Source: Doris montereyensis
Lineage: Eukaryota > Mollusca > Gastropoda > Nudibranchia > Dorididae
Assembly (NCBI GenBank): GCA_037039925.1
Contig: JAXRKP010000598.1
Location: 60,001-124,000, forward strand
Direction of reading: 5' to 3'
DNA: 64,000 bases
The notes beneath the pieces are model-generated. The model saw only the letters and a program-made list of their open reading frames with translations, made no database searches and was not told the origin of the DNA. The stretch's first letter is position 1. Each line of letters opens with the position of its first letter. Below are positions 1-63,059 of the stretch, in pieces. The position numbers and the translations under genes were made by a program.

Positions 1-145
1 TGTAAGAACATACATTTGTACCGTGTTTTGAGTTACCATCAGGCTTACTGTTCTGTTGTGATGGTGCCCAGATAATATGACCTTGATGCCAACAATCCCC
101 ATCTTCGATCATTTACCGACGCAGGCTCCTCCACTCCCCAACACA

Positions 146-190
<45 letters not shown>

Positions 191-1490
191 CGGATGCCTT
201 GAAGTCGCGGTTTGTGTAGATAATGTGCGTAGCTCGTAGAATTTCATCTTCTACACATTAGAATACGTAGTCAACTTGACTAACACACTCTTGGATGACT
301 CCCTCGTCAAAGGCTAAAAAACACACGCCTGTCATCAGTCAAACAAGGAAGGGACGGAGGAGGCAGGCCGGAGGGGAGGTAGGTTTAATCGCATTGGACA
401 CGCACCTGCCAATTTCATTGTGTTGGTTCTTATTAAACACACACACACACACAAACAACACACAAACAACCATGTCTCACATACGCATACACACAAGGAC
501 CCTACAAACGAAAACAAAAACAAGCATTCTCAATTAGACACCCAATACGTCCACACAATGACATATTATTGTTTGACCAGTAACGATGCTGTCATAGACA
601 TGTACTAGTGCGTGGAAGTAAGGTCGATCGTGTTAACATGATAAGACTTTTAAACCAGATCGCCATAGATTCTACAAAACTACATAATTAGAACAAGTCC
701 GTTTATATTAAGGATGGATAAGGGCATAGTCAAAAAACACTGGGGAAATATTTTATGTACATAATATTGAATAGCTCGTTGATCGGGCCACAACGAACGT
801 ATCGACCAAGAAGAAAATTAATGTTCCGCTATTTCTCTCAACTCTGTGGGAAATTTAAAACTAGGAACGGACAAAGTTGAATTTGTCTTTCTTTATTCGC
901 CGTTCAATCGACTGTAGGTAGCATCAAGGGATAGACCGGTATTAAAATATTGTATAATGATGATGATAATATTATCCTCAAAACGACGCATGTAGGGCTT
1001 CCCTACTAGATCTAGATCTAGACACTATGGTGTAGACGTTAGAGCCCCATGGGGACGAAGGCCAGCCAATGAATGTTATAAAAGAACAAACTACAGGAGA
1101 AACAAATCAATCGTGGACACCAGACAGAATCCAAGTGGTGAAATGTTTTGTCTATATAATGATATTATTATAAAGCTGTCTGAAACACTTCGAATCACTT
1201 AGATGTGTGAATAATGTGATAATGGCCGATAATAGGAACTTGCAAAGCCGATTAATAGTGTATCATCGCGTCATACAAGTAAAGCAGTTTATATCCGATC
1301 TTCATCTTATAATATTGAAATGTGTTTTTCTTACATCTAATTAAAAAACAAAAACAAACAAGCATCTGAATGCTTTTAAGATAGTTAAATGTTAAGATTC
1401 GTGACTTTGATGGAATAGCTCCAATGTGACATTTCGCAGACCACTTTTCGAAAATGGCAAATGTCTATTAATATGTATGATTCTGAATTA
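1..1490. other. Upstream noncoding DNA
   Basis: A CA dinucleotide array is at 144-189 and a shorter CA stretch at 437-455. A small AGATCT palindrome cluster is at 1008-1022. No coding exon or recognisable promoter was seen. It may be intergenic or part of a long first intron of the flippase gene. Confidence 0.5.
144..189. repeat. (CA)n microsatellite
   Basis: A run of ac/ca dinucleotides of about 46 bases, essentially uninterrupted. Confidence 0.95.
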
Positions 1491-1735
1491 AACGTTCTTT
1501 GTGCGTCAAAGGCTCTGTTGCCAGGTCATTAAGCGTAACACTGTTTTGCACGTAGCTTCTGAATGATCCCAACATCGTTTTCATTTGAGGAATTTTCCTG
1601 CCACAAGTAACATATTACAATAAAGGAAATTCGTTGTTTCTCCGTCTTTGAGTAGAATTTTCATTCACTTAAACTGCCATTTTCAACGGGTTTGGGTTTT
1701 ATAATTAAAAAGTTGGAATAGTATCGTTCACGGAT
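1490..1735 (+). repeat. Dispersed ~240-bp repeat, copy A
   Basis: Shares ordered blocks with 26345-26580: TCAAAGGCTCTGTT, ATGATCCCAA, TTTTCATTTGA, TCTTTGAGTAGA and CTGCCATTTT. Both copies are in the same orientation. The family was not recognised. Confidence 0.75.
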
Positions 1736-2479
1736 GTGGGTAAATCAAATCAAATGAAAATCGATGAGACAATTAACAATCTATGCTTATTCATCTACAC
1801 AGTCATGTTAGAAGGAGATGCGCTTAAGGACAAAGACATGAGTACATCATAATATAAATACACAAACAAAAAACAGCCCCTTTACACACAGATGGTACTT
1901 TAAAATAACAACCACGCCTCCATGAATTTAATAATTTCGGGACATCAATTGAAGACATCTATAACCAAATCCACACACCGAAATAAAGACGATATATTAT
2001 TATAGAGCTGGTGGGATAAGATAAACACAGTATTGTATCATAGAGACACAGTGTTGGAATTCATCATTTCTTACGTGTTGGTGTGTGAGTGGAAGGATAG
2101 TATTAAGCAGTCGTTCAAATTATCAACCCCACAACCCCACCTACATAAACTATATTATAATACGTGTCTACACGTCCGTCACCACCCATCTATCTTGGAA
2201 CTATTGGAGGGTGTGGGAAGGCGATGGGCTCGCTCTAATAATAAGGACACCACAATACTCAACCAGCCAGACACCTCGTAACCGATACAGCCTTTTAAGA
2301 ACGGTGTTTACAATATTTACCTACTGAGTAATGACACTCCCTCAACTTGTGCGCGGCATCGTATGATACACCCAGCTAACCTAACTGACATCGAAAATCC
2401 AGCCCAGATAGTATTGGTAGTAAACGGATGATGGATGAGCTTGTCGGTCGTCCCTGCGTCATCAAACCGTGTAAGAGTT

Positions 2480-2855
2480 CGCAGACAAGGTGGCGGCCTC
2501 TCAACCAAAAGGTCGTGGTTTCAAGTCCCGACGGTTGAAAATTTTTCTCGTGTTTGTTTTTTTTTTTAATGAGTAAAAACTACCCTCTTGAAGCAGGTAG
2601 GTGGGCTTACACCTACTGCGATCGGGGACGGACGATATAAAGGAGGTCCCGTGTGCAGATCAGAACATTCTTGGCTGTTTACAAGGCAATCTGGGCAAAG
2701 TTAAAGATCTCTTCCCCCCCCCCCGTCCCGAAATGACATTAGCTGTGGCTGTGGGTAAAAATCAAAACCAAATCAGATCGTATCGTTGGGGTCACGTGAG
2801 TCTTAAGGAGGCCCCGGAAAACCTCAAAACTCGAATCAGCCGGCCCTTGGTGGAA
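2480..2855 (+). mobile_element. tRNA-derived SINE, family 2 (full length)
   Basis: The tRNA-like head holds GGCCTCTCAACCAAAAGGTC and a degenerate B box (GTTTCAAGTCCC). A T-rich spacer, a body with GGAGGTCCCGTGTGCAGATC, and a tail reading ...GTAAAAATCAAAACCAAATC follow. A poly-C run interrupts the body at 2715. Related to copies at 16690 and 45180. Confidence 0.75.
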
Positions 2856-3009
2856 TAGTCAGGACACGTTGTGACGATAAAGTGGGCCATGGCACGCCTC
2901 TCTTGTTATCTCTGCTGTGTCCGGCCTAAGGACACGGCCATGTTGTCTGGAGGTAGTATGCAAACAGGGAACGATAGCGTTTGTATTTTTGAACGGAATG
3001 AAGTGTTGA

Positions 3010-3252
3010 CCCGACAGGAAACCTCCTCTATTCCTTCTCCTTCCTCTCTTCCTTCTTCCTCCTCTCTTCCGTCTTCCTCCTCCTCTTCCTTCTCCTTTCT
3101 CCTCCTCCTCTCTTCCTTCTTCTTCTCCTCCTCCTCCTCCTCCTCTCTTCCTTCTTCTTTCTCCTCCTCCTCCTCCTCCTCCTCCTCTCTTCCTTCTTCT
3201 TTCTCCTCCCCACCTTCCTTCTCCGTTTTCCTCCGCCCCTTCCCCCCCCCCC
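3010..3252. repeat. CTC/TTC polypyrimidine tract
   Basis: About 240 bases of C and T, mostly tcc/ttc units with internal duplications of a CTCTTCCTTCTTCTTTCTCC block, ending in poly-C. The long Ser-rich and Arg-rich open frames here are composition artefacts. Confidence 0.92.
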
Positions 3253-3324
3253 CACTCCAAATTCACGTTTAGTACATGTGCGCCGTTCAAATATTAGGTC
3301 ACCGTTACTTCCCCTCCGCTCCCT

Positions 3325-3475
3325 TTCCCAAAGTGGGCGGTCGGCGGGCGGTGCTATTAGATCCTGCCTTTTTTTTCTTTCATTCTTTCACTTCTCTTTC
3401 ATCTTGCTGTTTCCTCTTAATTCACACTGAGATCACCACAAATGGTGGATGGGGTACATTACAATAAAACAAACA
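3325..3475 (+). mobile_element. 140-bp sense repeat, copy 1
   Basis: Family description, used for all copies. A G-rich start (GGTGGTTGGTGGGTGCTGCT) leads into GGTAGGTCCTACTTCTTTCC, a pyrimidine-rich middle, CTTGCTGTTTCCTCTTAATT, CACCCTGAGATCACCGCATA, TGGTGGACGGGGTAAATTTC and a tail of AAAC units. The AAAC tail suggests a short retroelement. No tRNA head or ORF is visible. This copy has CGGTCGGCGGGCGGTGCTAT at its start. Confidence 0.75.
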
Positions 3476-3612
3476 AATCTCTTAATATTTTTTCCTTAAT
3501 ATATCGTGCGTGAGATCACCACGTACGTTGGACGGGCTCAATTGCAATTAAACAAAATGCCCCTGAGGCGTTCTGAGGTCAGCGTATGAGATGTATTCCG
3601 ATAAAACAAACA

Positions 3613-4699
3613 TTTGATCCACTCTTTAATACTGTCATCTGTCGTATTTGATCCATTCTTTAATACTGTCATCTGTCGTATTTGATCCACTCTTCAATAC
3701 TGTCATCTGTCGTATTTGATCCATTCTTCAATACTGTCATCTGTCGTATTTGATCCACTCTTCAATACTGCCATCTGTCGTATTTGATCCACTCTTCAAT
3801 ACTGTCATCTGTCGTATTTGATCCACTCTTCAATACTGTCATCTGTCGTATTTGATCCATTCTTTAATACTACCATCTGTCGTATTTGATCCACTCTTCA
3901 ATACTGCCATCTGTCGTATTTGATCCACTCTTCAATACTACCATCTGTCGTATTTGATCCACTCTTCAATATTGTCATCTGTCGTATTTGATCCACTCTT
4001 CAATACTACCATCTGTCGTATTTGATCCACTCTTCAATATTGTCATCTGTCGTATTTGATCCACTCTTCAATACTACCATCTGTCGTATTTGATCCACTC
4101 TTCAATACTACCATCTGTCGTATTTGATCCACTCTTCAATATTGTCATCTGTCGTATTTGATCCACTCTTCAATACTGCCATCTGTCGTATTTGATCCAC
4201 TCTTCAATACTGTCATCTGTCGTATTTGATCCATTCTTTAATACTGTCATCTGTCGTATTTGATCCACTCTTCAATCAATACTGTCATCTGTCGTATTTG
4301 ATCCATTCTTTAATACTGTCATCTGTCGTATTTGATCCACTCTTCAATACTGTCATCTGTCGTATTTGATCCACTCTTCAATACTGTCATCTGTCGTATT
4401 TGATCCACTCTTCAATACTGTCATCTGTCGTATTTGATCCATTCTTTAGTACTGTCATCTGTCGTATTTGATCCACTCTTCAATACTGCCATCTGTCGTA
4501 TTTGATCCACTCTTCAATACTGCCATCTGTCGTATTTGATCCACTCTTCAATATTGCCATCTGTCGTATTTGATCCACTCTTCAATACTACCATCTGTCG
4601 TATTTGATCCACTCTTCAATACTGTCATCTGTCGTATTTGATCCATTCTTTAATACTGCCATCTGTCGTATTTGATCCACTCTTCAATATTGTCATCTA
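3613..4699. repeat. 34-bp minisatellite, about 32 copies
   Basis: The unit begins TTTGATCCACTCTTCAATAC and ends TGTCATCTGTCGTA. Units repeat head to tail with few variants: C/T at the CCAC and TTCA positions, and CTGTC, CTGCC, CTACC or TTGTC before ATCTGTCGTA. One unit near 4272 has a CAAT duplication. There are no spacers, so it is not a CRISPR-like array. In places variants alternate, giving a 68-bp dimer pattern. Confidence 0.97.
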
Positions 4700-5154
4700 T
4701 CATCTGTCTGAAATAACCGCTCACGACTTTAAAAAAGAAAGAAAGAAGAAAAGCGAAGGATTGTTTGGCGTTTTAGAAGGGCCTTCTGCTTTCCTCATCT
4801 CACTGTCGCCTGGCTTTATTTTAGCCACTATTGCCTTGTTCTGCTCTGCGAGCGTGCGTGTGTGTGTGTGGTGGTGGATGAGGAGGGGGAGGGGTGGTGC
4901 TTTCTACACCAGATCTACGCTAACTTCTACCTTTGAAACATTTGGCGTTATCTCTACGGATGTTTACACCGATATCATTATTGGACTTCTTGCTCAAACT
5001 GTGTTGCTTCGAAAAGTATAATTGTCACGTTGTTTGCAGGCTTTTTTGTGTACCTTTCGGTCCAGTTTAATCATATGACCTCTTCTACTATGGCCCTTAT
5101 CTTTTGCTTGCTTTGTTTACACTGTGATTATTTCATCATTTCCTCCTCTTAGAA

Positions 5155-5500
5155 TGGGATTAGATAAAAACTAAAATAGATGGCGTAAAAACTAAAATAG
5201 AAATAAAACAACTCAAATGGTTTGGGTATGTAAACGCGATCAAGGATAAGAGAATAGTTAGCTCCATTTATGTACTTCTAAAACCCAAAGTGAACGACCA
5301 AAGGGCAGACCTGGGAGAAAGTGGGAAGAAGATAATTATAAAAGAGACACTAAAGCAAAGAAATTGAACCGTCACAGAAGGAAACAGAAAATGACAGGGC
5401 AAGGTTGCATGGAGAAAGGTTATTTCGGGCACCTCTAAACCTATACACCGGACGATAGAATGGGAACTGACTAAGAAGGAAAGACAGTTTGAAATTACCG
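5155..5500 (+). mobile_element. 5'-truncated 3' fragment of the LINE found at 38480 and 51157
   Basis: Matches the 3' end of the plus-strand LINE (53870-54172) in order: GGCGTAAAAACTAAAATAGA, TGGTTTGGGTATGTAAAC, AAACCCAAAGTGAACGACCA, GGAAACAGAAAATGACAGGG, AGAATGGGAACTGACTAAGA. It contains the last coding part of the LINE ORF and its 3' UTR, and is older and more diverged than the two long copies. Confidence 0.85.
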
Positions 5501-5644
5501 CTTAAGATGGACGCGTTTGATTTCATTGTGTATCAACGGTATAACTGGTATGGCAGATTCGTGCTTTCGTTTCTGAAGTGCTGGGTTTTTTTTGTGTGTG
5601 GCGTTTGGAAGGGTCTCAGACTTTTTCGTCTAGCTACGATGGCT

Positions 5645-5895
5645 TGGGGCGCCGGTAGCTCAGTCGGTAGAGAGTCCACCACCCAGGAGGTCCACGTCTG
5701 ATTCCCAGTCCGGGTATTTTTTCTGGTCATCCTGTCGACCTATCAGACTCGGCGAACGTGAAGGTGACGTGGAAAGCAATGGTAAACTACCACAGTATGC
5801 CGTACGCTGAGAAAAATCAGGACTCTTTAGAGTCTACTCCTGGTTACCTTACTATCAACTCTGGCTATGTGACTTACTACACCAGACCCACTGTC
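5645..5895 (+). mobile_element. tRNA-derived SINE, family 1
   Basis: An A box (GGTAGCTCAGTCGGTAGAG) and a B-box-like GTCTGATTCCC lie at tRNA spacing. The body has TTTTTCTGGTCATCCTGTCG, GGAAAGCAATGGTAAACTAC, AAAAATCAGGACTC and CTACTCCTGGTTACCTTACT. Related to 30420-30680 and 42985-43200. Not a functional tRNA: the cloverleaf is incomplete and the body continues. Confidence 0.85.
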
Positions 5896-5899
5896 TAGT

Positions 5900-7235
5900 G
5901 TCTGCCCTCACTTTGAAGCGATGGCGTTATCTCTACGGATCTTTTCCGATTCCCAGGCTCGCGTTTTGCCTAGCTGTCAGTGCAGCTTGTGTGCTGTCAG
6001 TGACATCTGTACAAGTCAAGGCTCGGCTTGTGTGAGGGAGAAGGGGTCGTGGTGGAAATGAGTGATTTATCGCTTTCTTTTCTTTTCTTTAGAAAATGCA
6101 AGCTCAGGAGGATATAATGTAATATTTATTGCGATTTCTGATGTGTAGTCTCAGGAGACAGTAAAATAAATAACAGACATAAAGGACGACATGCCTGGGT
6201 TGAAGGGAGAGTTGTATGCTTTGTTGTTTACTTCAATCAAGCTTGGGAAATTGTAGTCTCGCCGCATGGCTTTTTCAATATGTCCACCATTTGAACACAC
6301 CCATTTAGGAAAGACTGATAACAGCCATATCACTGAAGTACCGCCACCACTCCTACTCTCCCCCCACACCCTACTCTGGTGGTAGGGCGTGACAGTGAGT
6401 CTTAATTTGTAGATTGAGTTTAGGGATGGAGGGAAGACTGGATTTAGATAAAGGGTACACGGGAGGGAGACAGATGGCTATGCGTTACACTTTGAGACAG
6501 GTTTAGCTCCGCTCGTGGCAATGACGGCTCTTTAGCTAGCATGGCGAATGAAAGAAAAGAGGACAATCTTTACGTGTGGAAATAATGAGGCGGAATTATT
6601 AGAGGAATGAGTCAGAGTGGAGAAATCAAAATGATGACGTAATACAATAATAACAAAATAAGTGCACACTTACAACACCAAATGCCTAGATTGGGACAGG
6701 CCTGGTTTAGTAAATAGAAGAGATCTGAGTCTTATCGATCCGTTTTTGACCAAGTCTTATCATTCAGATGAGGTCATCTGGCAATTTCGGAAAGACGGCG
6801 AAAGCATTCACACACACACACACACACACACATACACACACACACGCACGCACATACGCGTACGTACACACCAAATAGATGATTTACATGTGTAGTCTCC
6901 ATTCGCCATGTCTCGATTAAAGAAACGGATATCGTCATTATTGTTGCCACATCGCAGAACCTTCGGTCGTATGTGGAGGAGAAAGGCAGTTTGCGGTATG
7001 GGTACGTTTTCCTCGAAGTTACTATACACCGGTGTATCCCAACTACTGACAAACAAATTAGTCCTATCAATTTCCCGGAAATCGGTCTCGCGACAGGGTA
7101 CAGGACTGGTGGTTCTACGTGAATCCTGATTTGCATGTTCGCAACTATTTTTCAAAATTGATTTAGTGGTTTAGCGACGTCTTCAGGCATGATTTTTATT
7201 GACGGCATATGATCTCTTGCCTTAGCTGTAGCCTG
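5900..7235. other. Noncoding stretch
   Basis: A CA array is at 6808-6858. The open frames seen here are short and CA-driven. No exon or regulatory motif is supported. Confidence 0.5.
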
Positions 7236-7400
7236 TGGTGAATAGGCGATTGGCGGGCGGTGCTATTAGTGTTAAATCCTACTTCTTTCCTTTCGTTCTT
7301 TCACGTTTATATTATGTTATCTTACTGGTTCCACTTGATTCACGCTGAGATGGCCGCATAATTGGTGGATCGATTCCAATGCAATGGACGGATGCGTAAT
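7235..7400 (+). mobile_element. 140-bp sense repeat, copy 2
   Basis: GATTGGCGGGCGGTGCTATT, CTACTTCTTTCCTTTCGTTC, then GATTCACGCTGAGATGGCCG and ATTGGTGGATCGATTCCAAT. Diverged but co-linear with the family. Confidence 0.65.
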
Positions 7401-8116
7401 ATATAAATATGAGTACGTTTGTTCGGAGTTCGGACAAACAGACAGAAAAGCATATTATATATACTTACACATAATTTCACATACACACGAACACACATAT
7501 AAAATTGACTTTTGCTTCTTTTATGTTCAGTCGTGTGGATAGGTCTTCCCCTCTCCGCCATGGCTTTTCTTGTTTCGTAGTTTATCCTGAAAGCAATGAA
7601 AACATAACATAATAATAACAAAAATAGAAAATAAGTTTGTAAATTAAACTTTCGCGTGTCTTGTATCGGAATTATTGAGCCCCCCCACCCCCACCCCATC
7701 CCCACCTGCAGCACCAAATTAATAACCAATGGCATGGCGGGTCGACAAAAGATCCCCCCTCCTGCCAGGGACTCCGATGACGATCAGGGTCTCACATCAA
7801 AATGTAAACCAACGTTATCCTGCCTGTATCTTTGGCCTTTGACGTCTGTGCTTGCTGTTGTGTTTGTTGACACGGTGATACTATAGCAATATCAGGGAGT
7901 CATCGTGTGCCACTGGGTCGCTGCGCACTCCAGGACAGGGGGGTCAATATGGTAGCCGTATGCTTTGGCAGATTGTTTATCATTCGGTAAACCAGCTGTC
8001 ACCTTGATACCAGGGTTTCTGTTCAGTGACAGTGATGTGTGTAGTCTTGGTGATATGTTGCCACCATAACTGCGATGACTATGACAGCAGCAGCAACAAC
8101 AGCAGCAACCAAAACA

Positions 8117-8123
8117 AACTACG

Positions 8124-8165
<42 letters not shown>

Positions 8166-8293
8166 GCTACTGCTACTGCTACTGCTACTGCTACTGCTAC
8201 TGCTACTGCTACTGCTGCTGCTGCTACTGCTACTGCTACTGCTACTGCTGCTGCTGCTACTGCTACTGCTACTGCTACTGCTGCTGCTGCTCG

Positions 8294-8336
<43 letters not shown>

Positions 8337-8346
8337 ATCTACTACT

Positions 8347-8383
<37 letters not shown>

Positions 8384-8420
8384 ACGACTACTGCTACTTT
8401 GCTACCACTATTACTTCTGT
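8117..8420. repeat. CTA/CTG trinucleotide array
   Basis: (CTA)n, then alternating CTACTG, then CTG blocks, then CTA and CTG again, with few interruptions over about 300 bases. The long Leu, Tyr-Cys or Thr frames across it are artefacts. It ends about 400 bases before exon 1. Confidence 0.95.
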
Positions 8421-8431
8421 TTCTGCTACTA

Positions 8432-8590
8432 CTACTGTGGGTGGTTGGTGGGTGCCGTTGGTTGGTCCTAATTCTTGCCTCTCATTTTGTTCACACCTGT
8501 TTCCTCTCAATTTGCCATTTGATCACTGTATATGGTGTATAGGGTCAAATCAATCAAACAATCATTCAATCCATCAATCAATCAATCAAA
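8432..8590 (+). mobile_element. 140-bp sense repeat, copy 3
   Basis: GTGGGTGGTTGGTGGGTGCC, TTGGTTGGTCCTAATTCTTG, TGTTTCCTCTCAATTTGCCA, then an AATC-rich tail (TCAATCAATCAAAC). Confidence 0.7.
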
Positions 8591-8824
8591 CTACTTCATC
8601 CTACCTAATTTGAATGTTGAATCTTGTTTTTAACGACAGATGCTGAAATTTAAAAAGATTATCCGAACAGCTCAGAATAATTTTGAGTATTAAAATAAGC
8701 AATCATTGAAATCCTCCTTCCTTGTCCACAGCATTGACACATAAAGTGACTGCAGAAATGAACAGTATGAACTAATAAAGCCTTTGTATATAACTAGTGT
8801 TCTTTCTCTATTCCTTGTCATTAG

Positions 8825-59700
<50,876 letters not shown>

Positions 59701-60607
59701 GTAAGTACAACCCTCTTTGTCGTTTCACTTTACCTTTTCCTCATGTGTATCATCATCTCTTATCCAGAGACGTTGGAGGCAAGAGTTGTCTGGCCCCATT
59801 TTTGCATCTGTATTATTGCTGACATTGCAATCTCCATTTTTAAATGTTGTCATTAGACACTTTTCTGTGGTTTCTTGTTGGATGTTTATTTGTTGCGATT
59901 GGGTTTGTTGGGTTGGGTTTTTTTTTTTTATAGTTTTCTATTGTTTTTTTTTTAGTGGGATTTTTGTATTGTGAGTTTGTTATGCAATTTCTGTCTCTTC
60001 TTCTCTTTTTACATCTTTCCTGTAGAATTAGGTGTTCCCTTTATGCTATGCTTGTGTAGACTTTCATATTTACTGGTGATTAAAATCTGCTTGTCACAAG
60101 CACTATGGCCTCTATCCTAGACATTGTTACATCATATAATTTTTCTATATTATAATACAAAAAGATTGAATAATAGTGCGGGGGGGTGGGGGGGGGATAA
60201 AAACAGAAGGATTTGTATTTTTCAATTGCTGTTTTAAGAGCTCCTGGTGTGTTGTTACCTTATGGAAAAAATGTTAATTTATATATATATATTGTAGATC
60301 GTAGATAGATGTGAAAACAGCCACTTATGTACCACTTTCTTTTGCACTCTCGTGATTTTCTCCAGTCAATATTTCCTCATAGGATTTTTGTACTGATGTA
60401 ATGCACTTTAAGGCTATACCAAAATCATTTCATGTTAAGGTTAAGGGATGTCAAAGCCTTCACAGTTTTATGTTTTTGATTCATCTTCATAGAAAAAAAA
60501 AAGATAATATGTGTAAATTACGAATTTCGTGACCACCAGAGTAATTTCAGAATTAGTGTGTGTTTTTCATGTACTTTTTTCATGCCTTGTGTGTTTTGCA
60601 TTTGTAG

Positions 60608-60640
60608 CCTTGAGGATCGCGGGGCATCATGAAACAAGAC
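60608..60640 (+). CDS. Possible 33-base cassette exon in the flippase tail
   Basis: A good acceptor context (tgttttgcatttgtag) and a gtatgt donor bracket 33 bases. Read from exon 37's phase they encode PLRIAGHHETR with no stop. The length is a multiple of three, so it could be included or skipped freely. There is no conserved motif; transcript data would be needed to accept it. Confidence 0.35.
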
Positions 60641-61216
60641 GTATGTGTTTCATTACGTGATTTTCCATCTTCCTTTATTTTCTCTAATAAGCCCTTATTT
60701 CCCTACTGTCTGTCACACAGAGTTGCTTTTGTTTTTTCAAGGGATTAAGGAGATCTTATTCGTTACTTTCAACTGAAAAATTCCTTGAAGTGGAAAGGAA
60801 AGTCTGTCTTCTCCTACAACTACTGTCGCTTTTATTGTTATTTTTTTCCACTTCCGTCTCAACATCGGGTGTTTAAGTGAACTGTTTTCTTTTCATATTC
60901 CTTGTTATAACTCCTCCCCTTACTCTTTTTCTTTCTTTTTCTTTTCCGTATCAAAGAGTCTGGTTGGTTATTCATATAAATCTCTTACTTTTCGGCCGCA
61001 GTGCTTCTCAGTTTTAATTTTAATTCCTGTTTGTGGGCTTACTTTCTCTCTCGTCTTCTGCGGAGTAGCAAGAATATTAAATGTTGATGTAAACTCTGGT
61101 AGTAGTGGTCATAATAGAAGTATCAGAAATAATGATAATGATAATAATAATATCAATAATAATAATAATAATAATATCATCAATAAGGATGATAATAATA
61201 ATAATACTAATAATAC

Positions 61217-61247
<31 letters not shown>

Positions 61248-63050
61248 AATAACAATAATAATGATAATAATGATTATAATAATAATAACAATAATGATGC
61301 TGATGGTGGTGATGATGTTAAAAATGATATTACTAACCCTCCTCTTCTTCATGATTATCATCCTCTGAAACAGTACTTAATTAGCGATTACAACCATCAA
61401 CAATAATTTGATTCTTCAATCTTACTGTAGTATGTTGTTTACTTACCGCTGTTAGACATACTTCTTTGTGCACCCATGTTAAGAATGTAAGGGATGTAGA
61501 AGAGTTGAAGTAGAGCAAAGATTTAAAAGAGAGAAAAAAAATTGTAGGTTGTCTAATTCCACTGTTGTTAGCATGGTAGTGGTGGTGGTAATCTTTTTAC
61601 TGGGGGGGGGGGATTCGAGGACGAATAGCAAATGTTAAGCATTGGCCACAAAGTTGTTGATCATGAGAGTGTTTGCTGTGGGATTATAGCAATGAGGGAG
61701 TGGATGACCCAATATAGATTGTCATAGCCAAGAAGCTGATCTCTATAATAAACAATTTTTCAATTTGTTGAGGGTTTTTTTGTTTTGTTATTGCTCGTAA
61801 AAGCAAAAGACAGGTCACACTATCAATTGCATGTTGCCCTCCAAGAATCTCTCCCCTCTTGATGAAATATGGGTTGTGGGACATTCCTCTTTCCCCTCTG
61901 CTTCCCTCCCCTTGCATGGCGTGCAGACAAAGCAAAGCGAGTGACATAAGGATGATTATCGGTTTCTGATGCAAGTCTCTTGTTGATTTATTTATTTAAT
62001 TGTTCTTAACGTAAATATGATTTACCGGCAGTGTTTACTTATATGACAGTAAGTTTTCATTCATTAATGTCTGCCTCCAACTTGAGTGGGTTTCACGTTC
62101 CCGACTTATACGTGTACCTGTCTAGCTGAACCCAAATTTTGTAGAGTGAAAACTAGCTATCAATCAATGGGTAGCCCTGATTTCACATCAAGCCCTTTTG
62201 AAACCCAAATGACAAAATACTCTAGAAGTTGTTGCGTAAAGACAGTTTTTAACGCAAACTGAGAACAACACAAGATTCTATCTCCACTGAGTGTCATTTT
62301 GTTTTATTCGAGTTTAAAGTTTAACTGCTTGTACAAATTTTATTTAAATTTGTAGATTGTTTTGTTGTCTTTATCGCCATAAACAGGAAATGATTAACAA
62401 ACGTCATTTACAAATTTATTTAAATTTTGTACAAGTAGTTATCGTTTCAAAGTCTTATGATTTAATGTAAAATGACACCCAGGGGAAATGTAAAGCTATT
62501 GTTCATTGGTCATGAGTTGTGCTATCGTAAGACAATGCCTCAAAAAACGCTTCCCAAAGAATATGATACGATAGCCCTCATTGTGAAAGCATATTTCATT
62601 TCTTTATCTAATGTCATTGTTTTTCTTTATTTTGTTATTTCTTTCTTTCTGTCTATTTCCATTTTGCCTTTTTTTCCTTTCTTCTTTTGTTTTCCTTCAT
62701 TTTCTCTCTTTCCTACTGAGAGAGAAGGGTCCTGTATACTTTTCAAGTAACCATATGAAAATGTTCATTTTTTCCTGTGTAATCTAACATTATATCAGTG
62801 TTGTATTTAATTATTTAAATTTTTCTTCAATTCAATAAAAAAAAATTCCAAGGCACATGAAAATTAAAGTCACCTGTTATTAGCCTCGCAGGCAGACATG
62901 TTTCTGTGCTCCACTCTAGCCTGGATTTCTACGTGTCTATTTAATTTTTAACACCCTGGATTCTTATATCTACACATTCGTCACATCCTAGTCTTCTGAA
63001 CTGTGTTTGAATCTTCTTCTTTAAATAAGTCGTTTTCATTTATTTCTAAA
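60641..63050. other. Downstream noncoding DNA
   Basis: AT-rich. Contains the ATA/ATG array at 61120-61315 and G runs at 60180 and 61602. An AAATTTGT-rich inverted pair is at 62333-62420. No terminal flippase exon, polyadenylation-linked 3' UTR or second gene was recognised. Confidence 0.5.
61120..61315. repeat. (AAT)n-rich array
   Basis: ATA, ATG and ATC triplets over about 195 bases. The Ile-rich frames on both strands are artefacts. Confidence 0.9.
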
Positions 63051-63059
63051 TTTGAAGAT

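Noticed and set aside
2859..3290. Gly-Arg-Glu-rich open frames, possibly RGG-like
   Set aside because: Direct product of the CTC/TTC polypyrimidine tract; no domain outside it.
3613..4699. CRISPR-like array
   Set aside because: Units are contiguous 34-bp repeats without spacers, in an animal genome, so it is a minisatellite.
5650..5722. Functional tRNA gene
   Set aside because: A and B boxes are present but the cloverleaf is broken and the sequence continues into a SINE body shared with 30420 and 42985.
8026..8613. Poly-Leu/poly-Thr and Tyr-Cys open frames
   Set aside because: CTA/CTG array read in different frames; not a protein.
61077..61368. Ile-rich open frames on both strands
   Set aside because: AAT triplet array artefact.
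62472..62750. 92-codon open frame as a small gene
   Set aside because: The second half is low-complexity Phe/Ser/Pro from a T/C-rich stretch, with no homology recognised.
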